This document shows, one piece after another, positions 40,661-49,167 of a stretch of 64,000 nt of DNA (position 1 is its first letter; each line of letters begins with the position of its first letter). This DNA comes from Kitasatospora gansuensis (GTDB lineage Bacteria; Actinomycetota; Actinomycetes; Streptomycetales; Streptomycetaceae). Made by a program: the position numbers and the translations under genes. The DNA lies in NCBI RefSeq assembly GCF_014203705.1, contig NZ_JACHJR010000001.1, positions 3,968,001-4,032,000 on the forward strand. Direction: 5' to 3'. Under the pieces are notes generated by a model. It did no database searches and was not told where the DNA came from. It saw nothing but the letters and a program-made list of their open reading frames with translations.

Positions 40661-41392
40661 TCAGGAGGCGCCGTTCTTGCGGCGCAGGCCGACCACACCG
40701 AGCGCGGCGCCGAGCACGCCGACCACGATGCCGACCACACCGAGGGTGCGGGCGGTGGAGTCGTCCGAGCTCATCGAGGCGTGGTCGGCGGCCTGGTCCT
40801 TGGAGGCGTCGGCGGAACCGGCGTGGTGGTCGCCACCGGCGGCGGCGGGGGCCTTGGTGAGGGTCAGCACCGGGGCGGGCTTGGCGGGCTCGGCCTGGCC
40901 CTCCTTGGCCTCGTCGATCCAGCGCACCACGTCACCGTTGTCGTACGTCTGCAGCGCCTTGAAGGTGAGCTTCTCGGTGTCGGTCGGCATCGCGCCGAGC
41001 GAGACCTTGAAGTCCTGGAACTGGCCGGGGCCGATCTTGACGCCCGGGTCGGCGGTCCAGGTGATCTTGGAGACCGCCTCGGTGATGTCCTTGCCGTGCG
41101 ACTTCAGCGGCTTGTCGAGCTTGGACTTCTCCAGGGTCGCGGTCCAGCCCGCGATCGGCTGGGTGCGCACCGAGGCCATCGGGTGGTCCAGCGGCAGGTT
41201 GACCTCCAGCTTCACCGTCGAGGCGGTGTCGCTCTCGTTCGGCACCCGGAAGTCGACGGCGCTGTAGCCGCCCTGCTGGACCGAGCCCGGCTGGACGGTG
41301 ACGTGCGCGAAGGCGGGGGCGGCCAGCGCGAGCACGGAGGCGGCGGCGACGGTGGCGGCGGCGGCGAGACGACGGGCAGGAGAGATACGCAT
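40661..41392 (-). CDS. YcnI-like (DUF1775) copper-binding surface protein
   Basis: 243 residues from the ATG at 41392 with GGAG 9 nt upstream. The signal peptide ends AFA-HVTVQPGSVQQGG, exposing an N-terminal His that forms the single-His copper site of YcnI; a Trp in the fold (AGWTATLE) completes it. A His-rich linker (GGDHHAG) and a C-terminal membrane helix with a basic end anchor it at the surface. Its gene lies between two other copper genes. Confidence 0.92.
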   Translation of the reverse strand: MRISPARRLAAAATVAAASVLALAAPAFAHVTVQPGSVQQGGYSAVDFRVPNESDTASTVKLEVNLPLDHPMASVRTQPIAGWTATLEKSKLDKPLKSHGKDITEAVSKITWTADPGVKIGPGQFQDFKVSLGAMPTDTEKLTFKALQTYDNGDVVRWIDEAKEGQAEPAKPAPVLTLTKAPAAAGGDHHAGSADASKDQAADHASMSSDDSTARTLGVVGIVVGVLGAALGVVGLRRKNGAS

Positions 41393-41506
41393 GGCTGTGG
41401 GCTCCAACGGGAGACGGGCACGCGGGCAGGCCGGAACGGCGGCGCGCGTACGCGGGGAAGTGACGGACAGACAGGTCTGTGCGCGCTCCCCGGACGACGT
41501 CTCGGG

Positions 41507-42301
41507 TCAGCGCGCGTACGCGTACGCGGGCGGACCCCGGCGCGCCAGGCTGTGCCGCAGGGTGGCCGCGCCGGGCAGCCGCCAGTCACCCGCCCGGGGT
41601 GCGCCGGGCCGGGCCCGGCCGGTCGCCGCCGGGCCGATCAGCAGGGTGAGGAGCAGCGCGAAGGCTGTCCGCAGCGGGGCGGCGAACTCCTGCGCCACGT
41701 CCGCCGTCAGCCGCAGCAGCCGCCACAGGGCGGCCTCGCCACGGCGCAGCCACCAGCCGGCCAGGACGGCGGCGGCCAGGTGGCCGAGCAGCATCGGACC
41801 GGTCAGCCCGAGCCAGCCGCCGGCCTCGGGCCCGGCGGCCGCGGGGTACGCGTCCGGGTCGAGCCCGGCCGCGCTGACCAGCCCGCCGGGGTTGTCGATC
41901 AGGGTGGCGGTACCGCTCTCGTCGCAGACCAGCCGGCTCGCCACCTGAGGCAGCGTCAGCGGGTCGCCGTGGTGCATGCCCGGCATCGCGGCGCCGCACA
42001 GGAAGTGGAAGACCAGGTGCAGCCCGAGCTGACCGGCACTCAGCGCACCGGCGATGGCGAGCAGCGAACGCTCCCGCCCGCCGAGCAGCATGGCCAACGC
42101 GCAGACCGCCGCGAACCCGACGGCCAGCGCGGGCGCACCGACCTCGCCGTCGCCCACCAGGGCGTGCCCGGCGGCCGCGATCAGCGTGCACACCAGGGCG
42201 AACGGCACCGCCCGGGCAAGCCGCAGATCCCAGGCGGCGGCCGGGGCACGGAGGCCCGCTGCGGCAGCACCCGGGGGCGGGGCGAGGCGGTGGTCGGTCA
42301 T
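41507..42301 (-). CDS. Membrane protein, first gene of the copper run
   Basis: 264 residues with about five hydrophobic helices (near 30-50, 57-75, 80-105, 165-190 and 205-230). A His/Met-rich stretch (HLVFHFLCGAAMPGMHHGD) at the end of helix 3 could bind copper. It has no family I can name. Position at the head of the copper chaperone genes on the same strand suggests a role in copper uptake or sensing, which is inference. Confidence 0.78.
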   Translation of the reverse strand: MTDHRLAPPPGAAAAGLRAPAAAWDLRLARAVPFALVCTLIAAAGHALVGDGEVGAPALAVGFAAVCALAMLLGGRERSLLAIAGALSAGQLGLHLVFHFLCGAAMPGMHHGDPLTLPQVASRLVCDESGTATLIDNPGGLVSAAGLDPDAYPAAAGPEAGGWLGLTGPMLLGHLAAAVLAGWWLRRGEAALWRLLRLTADVAQEFAAPLRTAFALLLTLLIGPAATGRARPGAPRAGDWRLPGAATLRHSLARRGPPAYAYAR

Positions 42302-42532
42302 GGCTGAGCCATCCTCTCACCGCCTACACGGGCCGTTGGGGGAGGGGCTGAAAATACCGGCGATTGGCCCGTTCGGGCCCGGCGTGCGCGCGGGGCCGTG
42401 CGCCGTTCGGGCACACCCTGCTGCACCAGTCCATCCGCCGAACGGGCGGTAGTGGGCCCTCTGCACGGTTCACCGCGGAATCGACCGGAGATACCTAGTT
42501 GTATGTGGAGCCGCAGCCAGGAGGGACCTCCC

Positions 42533-43180
42533 GTGGACATCTGGTGGACTCTGCACCTCAAGCGCGACCCGGCCAGCGTTCCGCTCGCCCGGCGCATCCT
42601 GCTCGGCGCGATGGACTCCGCCGGTGTCGATCCGCAGGTCGCCTTCGACCTCGGCATCGCCCTCACCGAGGCCTGCGCCAACGCCGTCGAGCACGCCACC
42701 TCCACCCGCCCGGACGAGGGCTTCCAGGTCACCGCGTCCATCTCCGGCGACCGCCTGCGGATCGAGGTGACCGACACCGGCCCCGGCCTCCCACCGGCCA
42801 CCGGCGCGTCCCGGCCGCTCACCCTCCCCCCGCTGCGCCGCCAGGCCGGGCCCGCCATCCGCCCCCCGGGCCGCTGCCGCACCCGCCGCGGCCGGGCCAC
42901 CCTCCCGGCCCCCGCCCTCACCGCACACCGCCCCCGCACGGGTGACCACCCCGCCCCGTACGACACCCACGTCCTCCCGGCCGGCCGCCCCACCACCGCC
43001 CGCCCGATCGACCTGGACACCCTCCCCGACCTCACCGCCGAGAGCGGCCGCGGCCTGTTCCTGATCCACGCCCTCACCGACCACGTCCAGCTCCGCAACC
43101 ACCCCCTGCGCGGAGCCATCGTCAGCTTCGACAAGGTCCTCAAGTGGCAGGACGACGCGCTGCTGCGGGCGGCTTCCTGA
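42533..43180 (+). CDS. Anti-sigma-factor-type ATP-binding protein (HATPase_c) with a long insert
   Basis: 215 residues from a GTG with AGGAGG 8 nt upstream. The N box EACANAVEHA and G1 box DTGPGL are typical of RsbW/SpoIIAB-like kinases. Where the ATP lid would be there is a Pro/Arg-rich insert of about 85 residues before ESGRGLFLIHALTDHV. The insert may change ATP or partner binding. Streptomycetes have many such proteins that control sigma factors or act as orphan ATPases. The 3' end overlaps the convergent LysR gene by 41 bp. Confidence 0.85.
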   Translation: MDIWWTLHLKRDPASVPLARRILLGAMDSAGVDPQVAFDLGIALTEACANAVEHATSTRPDEGFQVTASISGDRLRIEVTDTGPGLPPATGASRPLTLPPLRRQAGPAIRPPGRCRTRRGRATLPAPALTAHRPRTGDHPAPYDTHVLPAGRPTTARPIDLDTLPDLTAESGRGLFLIHALTDHVQLRNHPLRGAIVSFDKVLKWQDDALLRAAS

Positions 43181-44096
43181 GCTCGCCGGGCTGATCTCCC
43201 GTCAGGCCCGCCTCCTCGCGCAGGGCGTGGACGAGCCGCGCGACGTGCGGCCGGTCGCCGCGGCCGAGGGTGGCGACGCCGATGTGCCGGACCGGCCCCG
43301 GCGACGTGATCGGTGCGGTGCACAGGCCGGGGATCTCCGGGGTCAGCGCGATGGAGGGGATCAGCGAGATGCCCACCCCTGCGGCGACCAGCGAGCGGGC
43401 GAAGAAGTAGTCGGTGGTGGTCCCGCGCACGTCCGGATCGAAGCCGGCCCGCTCGGCGTAGCGGCGCAGGTACGCCTCGGTCTTCAGGCAGCCGAGCACC
43501 CAGGGCTCGCCTGCCAGCTCGGCGAGGTCGAGCGCCTCGTGGCCCGCGAGGCGATGCCCCTGCGGCAGGACGACGTGCAGGGGGTCGGCCAGGAGCGGTG
43601 TCCACTCCAGGCCGGCGCCGCCGCCCGGTCCGACCGGGAGCGGGCCGTCGAAGTGGTAGGCGAGCGCGAGGTCCACGGCGCCCTGGCGGACGAGCGGCAG
43701 GGTGTCCTCGGGTTCGCCCTCCCTGACGTGGAGCACGGTCTCGGGGTGGGTCGCCATCAGCCGGGAGAAGGCGGCGGGCAGCAGCAGCCGGCCGCCGCTG
43801 GTGAAGGTGGCGACGGTGAGCTGCACCCGCCCGGTGTCCAGCTGGGAGACCTGCCGCCGTGCGTGCTCCAGCTCGGCCGCGACGGATTCGGCGGCGCCGA
43901 ACATGATCCGGCCGGCCGGAGTGAGGGTGACCCCACGGGTGCTGCGGTCGACCACCAGGGTGCCGAGGGAGCGCTCCAGCGCGGCCACGTGCTGGGAGAC
44001 GGCCGACGGGGTGAGGTGCAGGGCGGTGGCCGCCCGGTTGAAGCTGCCGTGCTCCGCCACCGCCCGCAGGACGCGGAGCCGCTGCACATCGATCAA
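43140..44096 (-). CDS. LysR-family transcriptional regulator
   Basis: 318 residues. N-terminal helix-turn-helix (FNRAATALHLTPSAVSQHVAALERSLG near 18-45) and a C-terminal two-lobe effector-binding domain. The ATG start gives the normal MIDVQRLRVLRAV N-terminus. It is divergent from the NAD-dependent epimerase gene across about 70 bp, so that gene is its likely target; no clear T-N11-A box could be picked with confidence. Confidence 0.92.
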   Translation of the reverse strand: MIDVQRLRVLRAVAEHGSFNRAATALHLTPSAVSQHVAALERSLGTLVVDRSTRGVTLTPAGRIMFGAAESVAAELEHARRQVSQLDTGRVQLTVATFTSGGRLLLPAAFSRLMATHPETVLHVREGEPEDTLPLVRQGAVDLALAYHFDGPLPVGPGGGAGLEWTPLLADPLHVVLPQGHRLAGHEALDLAELAGEPWVLGCLKTEAYLRRYAERAGFDPDVRGTTTDYFFARSLVAAGVGISLIPSIALTPEIPGLCTAPITSPGPVRHIGVATLGRGDRPHVARLVHALREEAGLTGDQPGELRKPPAAARRPAT

Positions 44097-44166
44097 CAGT
44101 TTTCCTTAATACCAGGTCAGTTGGCCGGGACTTCTGCTGGTGACGATAGGTCGCCACGATGAGGGC

Positions 44167-45102
44167 ATGCAAAGGATCTGCGTGATCGGCGGAAGCCGGT
44201 ACTTCGGAAAACTCCTGGTGGACCGCCTGCGGGCCGCAGGCCACCAGGTGACCGTGATCAACCGGGGCTCCACCGCGCCGCCCGCCGGTGTCGAGCACCT
44301 CGTCGTCGACCGGAACGACGAAGCCGCCCTGACCGCCGCGCTGGACGCCCGCACCTTCGACGTCGTGGTGGACCAGGTCTGCTACACCCCGGTGCAGGCC
44401 GCGATCGCCGTCCGCGCCTTCGCCGGCCGGACCCGGCGCTACGTCATGACCTCCACGATCGAGGTCTACGACCCCGGGTCGGCGGCGCTGCCGACCGTGG
44501 CGGCAGGTACGCCGGTGCCGGAGGAACTGGTGGACCCGGCGACCTGGCGGGTGGCCGCCGACCTGCCCTGGCACGACGACGCGTACCTGGAGGCGCACTA
44601 CGCCGAGGGCAAGCGGCAGGCGGAGGCCGTCTTCACCCGGGCCGACGGCTTCGAGTTCGCCACGGTGCGCAGCGCCCATGTGCTCGGCGGCGGCACACAG
44701 GAGTTCACCGGCCGGCTGGCGCACTACGCCGCGCGCGTCGTCGCGGGGGAGGAGATCGCCGTGCACGCGCAGGTGCTGCCCACCGTCTTCATCCACCACG
44801 AGGAGCTGGCGGAGCTGCTCCGGTGGGCGGCCACGGCCGACTTCACCGGTCCGCTGAACGCCTGCTCCGACGGTCCGCTGGACGTTCACGACCTCGTCGC
44901 CGTGATCGCGGCGCAGGCCGGCCGGGCGCCGGTCCACCGGACCGTCCCGGCGGGTGGGAAGGCTTCGCCGTTCTCCTACGACCGGCACTACGCGATGAGC
45001 AACGCTCGCGCCAAGGACCTGGGCTTCTCCTTCTCCCACACCGCCGACTGGCTGCCCGGCGCCGTCGCCGAAGCCCTCACCCAGTCGGTTCCCAGCATCT
45101 GA
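44167..45102 (+). CDS. NAD-dependent epimerase/dehydratase (extended SDR type)
   Basis: 311 residues from the ATG at 44167; an upstream ATG in frame would add 9 residues ahead of the Rossmann strand and is unlikely. The nucleotide-binding motif is VIGGSRYFGKLL, an atypical GGSRYFG form found in sugar-nucleotide reductase-like SDR proteins. The substrate is unknown. It is divergent from lysR and ends 98 bp before the alpha-glucosidase gene. Confidence 0.87.
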   Translation: MQRICVIGGSRYFGKLLVDRLRAAGHQVTVINRGSTAPPAGVEHLVVDRNDEAALTAALDARTFDVVVDQVCYTPVQAAIAVRAFAGRTRRYVMTSTIEVYDPGSAALPTVAAGTPVPEELVDPATWRVAADLPWHDDAYLEAHYAEGKRQAEAVFTRADGFEFATVRSAHVLGGGTQEFTGRLAHYAARVVAGEEIAVHAQVLPTVFIHHEELAELLRWAATADFTGPLNACSDGPLDVHDLVAVIAAQAGRAPVHRTVPAGGKASPFSYDRHYAMSNARAKDLGFSFSHTADWLPGAVAEALTQSVPSI

Positions 45103-45105
45103 GCA

Positions 45106-45140
45106 CTGCAAGATATTTCAGAAACTTTCTGCAAGGTATT
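45106..45140 (+). promoter_or_regulatory. CTGCAAG direct repeats upstream of the alpha-glucosidase gene
   Basis: CTGCAAGATATT (45106-45117) and CTGCAAGGTATT (45129-45140) stand 23 bp apart, with the palindrome CAGAAA-C-TTTCTG (45119-45131) between them. CTGCAAG/CTTGCAG repeats are known upstream of Streptomyces amylase and maltose genes, where the LacI-type regulator MalR/Reg1 binds. Maltose-induced, glucose-repressed expression is therefore expected. Confidence 0.65.
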
Positions 45141-45200
45141 CCAGTTCGGCTCGAACGTCACTACGGTCCTGAAGGCCACCCCAAGCCTGAGGAGTTTGCC

Positions 45201-46883
45201 GTGTCCCAGACCGCAGTTGACGCCCTGTTGGAAGCTCCGTCCCCCGCGCTCCGCTCCGGCTGGTGGCGGGACGCGGTCATCTACCAGGTCTATCCGCGCA
45301 GCTTCGCCGACTCGAACGGCGACGGCATGGGTGACCTGCCGGGCGTCCGCAGCCGGTTGCCGTACCTGAAGGCTTTGGGGGTGGACGCGGTCTGGCTGTC
45401 GCCGTTCTACGCCTCACCGCAGGCCGACGCCGGGTACGACGTGGCCGACTACCGCGCGGTGGACCCGATGTTCGGCAACCTGTCGGACGCCGATGAGCTG
45501 ATGCGGGACGCGCACCAGCTGGGCCTGCGGGTCATCGTGGACCTGGTGCCCAACCACTGCTCCGACCAGCACGACTGGTTCCAGCGCGCGCTGCGCGAGG
45601 GTCCGTCCTCCCCGCTGCGCGAGCGCTACCACTTCCGCCCCGGCAAGGGCGCGAACGGTGAACTGCCGCCCAACGACTGGGAGTCCATCTTCGGCGGCCC
45701 GGCCTGGACCAGGACCACCAACCCGGACGGCACCGACGGCGACTGGTACCTGCACCTGTTCGCTCCCGAGCAGCCCGACTTCAACTGGGAGCACGCCGCC
45801 GTCCAGGACGAGTTCCGCTCCATCATCAGGTTCTGGTTCGACCGGGGCATCGACGGCATCCGGATCGACGTCGCGCACGGCATGGTCAAGGCCCCCGGCC
45901 TGCCCGACCACGGGCAGCGGGGCCGGCTGCGCCTGCTCGACGGCGAACGGCTGCCGTTCTTCGACCAGGACGGCGTGCACGAGATCTACCGGGACTGGCG
46001 CCGGGTGGTGGAGGAGTACGGCGGCGAGCGGATCTTCGTCGCCGAGGCGTGGACCCCGAGCGTCGCGAGCACCGCCAGGTACGTCCGCCCGGACGAGCTG
46101 CACCAGGCCTTCAACTTCCACTACCTGTCCACCGAGTGGGAGGCCGAGGCGTTGCGCGAGGTGATCGACACCTCGCTGGACGCGATGCGGGCAGTCGGCG
46201 CACCGCCCACCTGGGTGCTGTCCAACCACGACGTCACCCGGCACGCCACCCGGTTCGCCAACCCGCCCGGCCTGGGCACCCAGATCCGTACCCCCGGCGA
46301 CCGCGAACTCGGCCTGCGCCGGGCCCGCGCCGCCACCCTGCTGATGCTCGCGCTGCCCGGCTCCGCCTACCTCTACCAGGGCGAGGAGCTCGGCCTGCCC
46401 GAGGTCACCGACCTGCCCGATGCCGTCCGCCAGGACCCGTCCTTCCTCCGGCAGGCCGGCCAGGACGGCTTCCGCGACGGCTGCCGCGTCCCGCTCCCCT
46501 GGTCGGGCACCGAGGCGCCGTACGGCTTCGGCCCGGAGACCGGCGGCCCGAGCTGGCTGCCGCAGCCCGCCGAGTGGGCCGCGCTCAGCGTCGAGGCGCA
46601 GACCGGCGACCCGACCTCGACCCTGGAGCTCTACCGCAGCGCCCTGGCGATCCGCAGGCAGCACCCCGCCCTCGGCGCCGGGGCGTCGGTGACCTGGCTG
46701 GACGCGCCGCAGGGGCTGATCGCGTTCCGTCGTGACAGTGAGGCGGGCTCCTTCGTCTGCACGGCGAACGTCACCGGCGCCCCGATCGGGCTGACGGCGC
46801 CGGGCCGGGTGCTGCTCGCCTCGTCCGGCGCGGGAGGTGCGGTGATCGAGGCCGACACCACCGTCTGGTGGGACGTCAGCTGA
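45201..46883 (+). CDS. Glycoside hydrolase family 13 alpha-glucosidase
   Basis: 560 residues from a GTG after GAGGAG. The GH13 motifs appear in order: DLVPNHCS (region I), GIRIDVAHG with the nucleophile Asp (region II), FVAEAW with the acid/base Glu (region III) and LSNHDVTRH (region IV). There is no signal peptide, so it is cytoplasmic and should split maltose or maltodextrins to glucose. The upstream CTGCAAG repeats fit a maltose-regulated gene. Confidence 0.95.
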   Translation: MSQTAVDALLEAPSPALRSGWWRDAVIYQVYPRSFADSNGDGMGDLPGVRSRLPYLKALGVDAVWLSPFYASPQADAGYDVADYRAVDPMFGNLSDADELMRDAHQLGLRVIVDLVPNHCSDQHDWFQRALREGPSSPLRERYHFRPGKGANGELPPNDWESIFGGPAWTRTTNPDGTDGDWYLHLFAPEQPDFNWEHAAVQDEFRSIIRFWFDRGIDGIRIDVAHGMVKAPGLPDHGQRGRLRLLDGERLPFFDQDGVHEIYRDWRRVVEEYGGERIFVAEAWTPSVASTARYVRPDELHQAFNFHYLSTEWEAEALREVIDTSLDAMRAVGAPPTWVLSNHDVTRHATRFANPPGLGTQIRTPGDRELGLRRARAATLLMLALPGSAYLYQGEELGLPEVTDLPDAVRQDPSFLRQAGQDGFRDGCRVPLPWSGTEAPYGFGPETGGPSWLPQPAEWAALSVEAQTGDPTSTLELYRSALAIRRQHPALGAGASVTWLDAPQGLIAFRRDSEAGSFVCTANVTGAPIGLTAPGRVLLASSGAGGAVIEADTTVWWDVS

Positions 46884-46948
46884 CGAGGAGTCTCCCGTAC
46901 GGGCGATCAGGAATTGCCGGTGGTCCGTGCCCTCCGGAGCATGGGGGC

Positions 46949-47194
46949 ATGGAGCACCAGATGCGAGCCGAGTACGGTCCCGACGGGCAGTCGGGCGGAG
47001 TGAAGAGCTGGCACATCACGGTGGGGGACACCATCACCGCGATGTGCGGGCACGAGCTGGTGGCGGGGGGCGAGACCCGCGAGCCGACCCGGTGGTCCGA
47101 GCAGCCCGACCTCAACTGCCACACCTGTGGCGCCCTCTTCCTGCGCGAGGTGCCCTACCTGCCGAGCGAACACATCTACCGCGAGCAGCCCTAG
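46949..47194 (+). CDS. Small protein with a Cys/His zinc-ribbon-like pattern
   Basis: 81 residues from the ATG at 46949. KSWHITVGDTITAMCGHEL and LNCHTCGALFL give C-x-H and C-x-x-C, a possible zinc site. The open frame extends upstream, but the longer form has no ribosome site. It is a small soluble protein that I cannot assign to a named family. It ends 9 nt before the amidase gene, so they may be co-transcribed. Confidence 0.7.
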   Translation: MEHQMRAEYGPDGQSGGVKSWHITVGDTITAMCGHELVAGGETREPTRWSEQPDLNCHTCGALFLREVPYLPSEHIYREQP

Positions 47195-47203
47195 CCCGCG
47201 GGT

Positions 47204-48445
47204 ATGGAGCCGACCGAGCTGGTCGAGGAGCTGTGCGCCCGGATCGACCGGATCGACCCGCTGCTGCACGCCTTCACCCCGGAGCCGGGCCGCTACCTGC
47301 GGCTGGCCGCCGAGGCCAGGGAGCTGGAGCGCCGGTACGGCGGCGGGGCGCACCCGCCGCTGTACGGCGTACCGGTCGGGATCAAGGACGTGATCCAGGT
47401 CGACGGGCTGCCCACGCACGCCGGGTCGGCCCTCCCGCCGGGCGTGCTGGCCGGTCCGGAGGCCACCGTGGTGCGACGGTTGCGGGCCGCCGGCGTGCTG
47501 ATCGCGGGCAAGACGGTGACGGCCGAGTTCGCCCTCAACGCCCCCGGCCCGACCCGGAACCCGCACAACCCGGCCCACACCCCGGGCGGTTCGAGCAGCG
47601 GCTCGGCCGCCGCCGTCGCGGCCGGGCTGGTGCCGCTGGCCATCGGCACCCAGACGGTCGGCTCGGTGATCCGCCCGGCGGCGTACTGCGGAGTGGTCGG
47701 TTTCCGCCCCAGCTACGGCCGGATCCCGACCGACGGGCTGATCGCCGGCGCACCCAGCCTGGACACGGTCGGGATCTTCGCGCCGGACCTGGCGGGCGTC
47801 GAACGCGCGGCGGCGGTGCTCTGCGACGGCTGGCGCCCGGCGGCCGCGCCCGGCCGCCCGCCGGTGCTGGGCGTGCCGGTCGACTACCTCGCGGCGGTCT
47901 CACCGGCCGGCCGGGACGCCTTCGAGCGCACCGGCCTGACGGCCCGACAGGTGACGCTGCCGTGGAGCCTGGCCGAGCTGGCCGAGGACATGCGGGTGAT
48001 CAGCCGGTACGAACTCGCCCGGGTGCACCACGAGTTGTTCCCCCGCTTCGCCAACCTCTACCGCCCCGAGACCGCCTCGGCGATCCGGCACGGCCAGGAG
48101 ATCAACCCCACCGCGTACGCCGCTGCCCTGCGCGCCCGCAGCCGCTACCGCCGCCGGCTCACCGACCTCACCACCGCGGAGGGCATCGACCTCTGGGTCA
48201 CCCCCGCCGCCACCGGCCCGGCCCCGCTCGGCCTGGAGAGCACCGGCGACGCCGTGATGTCCCTCCCCTGGAGCCACGCCGGCTGGCCCGCGATCAGCCT
48301 CCCCGCCGGCACGGTCGACGGCCTCCCGGTCGGCCTCCAACTGATCGCCCCGGCCGAAGCGGACGAGCAGCTGCTCGCCTGGGCAGGCACATGCTGCGGC
48401 AGCCAGGGGCTCGGGGAACTGCGAGGCCAGCCTCGTACAAGGTGA
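47204..48445 (+). CDS. Amidase (amidase signature family), 3' end made of repeat copy 4
   Basis: 413 residues. Ser-cisSer-Lys triad: Lys in PVGIKDVI near residue 65, the glycine/serine stretch GGSSSGSAAAVAAG near 128-141, and the nucleophile Ser in TQTVGSVIRPA. It hydrolyses carboxylic amides; the substrate is unknown. The last 14 residues (GLGELRGQ and flanks) and the stop are coded by the left end of a 88-bp inverted-repeat element, so the original C-terminus seems to have been replaced. The catalytic core is complete and the enzyme may still work. Confidence 0.9.
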   Translation: MEPTELVEELCARIDRIDPLLHAFTPEPGRYLRLAAEARELERRYGGGAHPPLYGVPVGIKDVIQVDGLPTHAGSALPPGVLAGPEATVVRRLRAAGVLIAGKTVTAEFALNAPGPTRNPHNPAHTPGGSSSGSAAAVAAGLVPLAIGTQTVGSVIRPAAYCGVVGFRPSYGRIPTDGLIAGAPSLDTVGIFAPDLAGVERAAAVLCDGWRPAAAPGRPPVLGVPVDYLAAVSPAGRDAFERTGLTARQVTLPWSLAELAEDMRVISRYELARVHHELFPRFANLYRPETASAIRHGQEINPTAYAAALRARSRYRRRLTDLTTAEGIDLWVTPAATGPAPLGLESTGDAVMSLPWSHAGWPAISLPAGTVDGLPVGLQLIAPAEADEQLLAWAGTCCGSQGLGELRGQPRTR

Positions 48446-48491
48446 TCCGTACGTAAATGGGCAGGCACTTTTGCCGTTCCCCAAGCCCCTG
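48404..48491. repeat. 88-bp inverted-repeat element, copy 4 (shortened subtype B)
   Basis: Left end CAGGGGCTCGGGGAAC (48404-48419), right end GTTCCCCAAGCCCCTG (48476-48491) with one change. It keeps GGTGATCCGTACGTA and GGCACTTT but lacks about 28 bp of the right interior found in copies 3 and 5. It overlaps the last 42 bp of the amidase gene. Confidence 0.82.
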
Positions 48492-48546
48492 GACCGTAAA
48501 TGGTGGACCGCCGGCAAAGCCTATGCTGGGCAGCCGGAGGTGTGCG

Positions 48547-49167
48547 GTGACCGGTGCAGTGACGGACGGACGGGTCCAGCGGGGCAACGAGACGCGGCGA
48601 GCGGTCCTGAGCCGGGCCGTGGAGGTTGCCTCGGTCGAGGGTCTCGGCAGTCTGTCGATCGGCCGGCTGGCCACCGATCTCGGGCTGAGCAAGAGCGGGG
48701 TGTTCGCCGCCTTCGGCTCCAAGGAGGAGCTGCAGCTGGCGACCGTCCGGGCCGCCCGCCGGATCTTCTACGACGCGGTGATCGTCCCCGCCGAGCAGGC
48801 TGCCCCGGGGCTGCCCCGGCTCCGGCTGCTGTGCGAGAGCTGGCTCGCGTACACCCAGGCCAAGATCTTTCCGGGTGGCTGTTTCTTCCAGTCCGTCTCG
48901 GCCGAGTTCAACACCCGGCCGGGGCCGATCCGGGATGCGCTGGCGGTGGCGGCCCGGGACTGGGAGGGCCTGCTGGTGGACCTGATCCGGACCGCCCGGG
49001 CCAACGGCGAGCTGGCCGCGGACGTGGACCCGGAGCAGCTGGCCTTCACCCTGATCGGGCTGATGGAGACGTCCAACGCGCACGCCCTGCTGCTGGACGA
49101 CCCCACCCGCTACGCCCGCGCCGCCACCGCGATCGCGTACGCCCTCAGCTCAGCACAGTCGGCATGA
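48547..49167 (+). CDS. TetR-family transcriptional regulator
   Basis: 206 residues from a GTG with GGAGGT 5 nt upstream. Helix-turn-helix near 35-60 (IGRLATDLGLSKSGVFAAFGSKEELQ). The C-terminal domain has the GGCFFQSVSAEFNTRPGP stretch of one TetR subgroup. A TATGCT -10-like hexamer lies at about 48519. The 3' end overlaps the convergent MerR/clamp gene by 23 bp. The target is unknown. Confidence 0.92.
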   Translation: MTGAVTDGRVQRGNETRRAVLSRAVEVASVEGLGSLSIGRLATDLGLSKSGVFAAFGSKEELQLATVRAARRIFYDAVIVPAEQAAPGLPRLRLLCESWLAYTQAKIFPGGCFFQSVSAEFNTRPGPIRDALAVAARDWEGLLVDLIRTARANGELAADVDPEQLAFTLIGLMETSNAHALLLDDPTRYARAATAIAYALSSAQSA

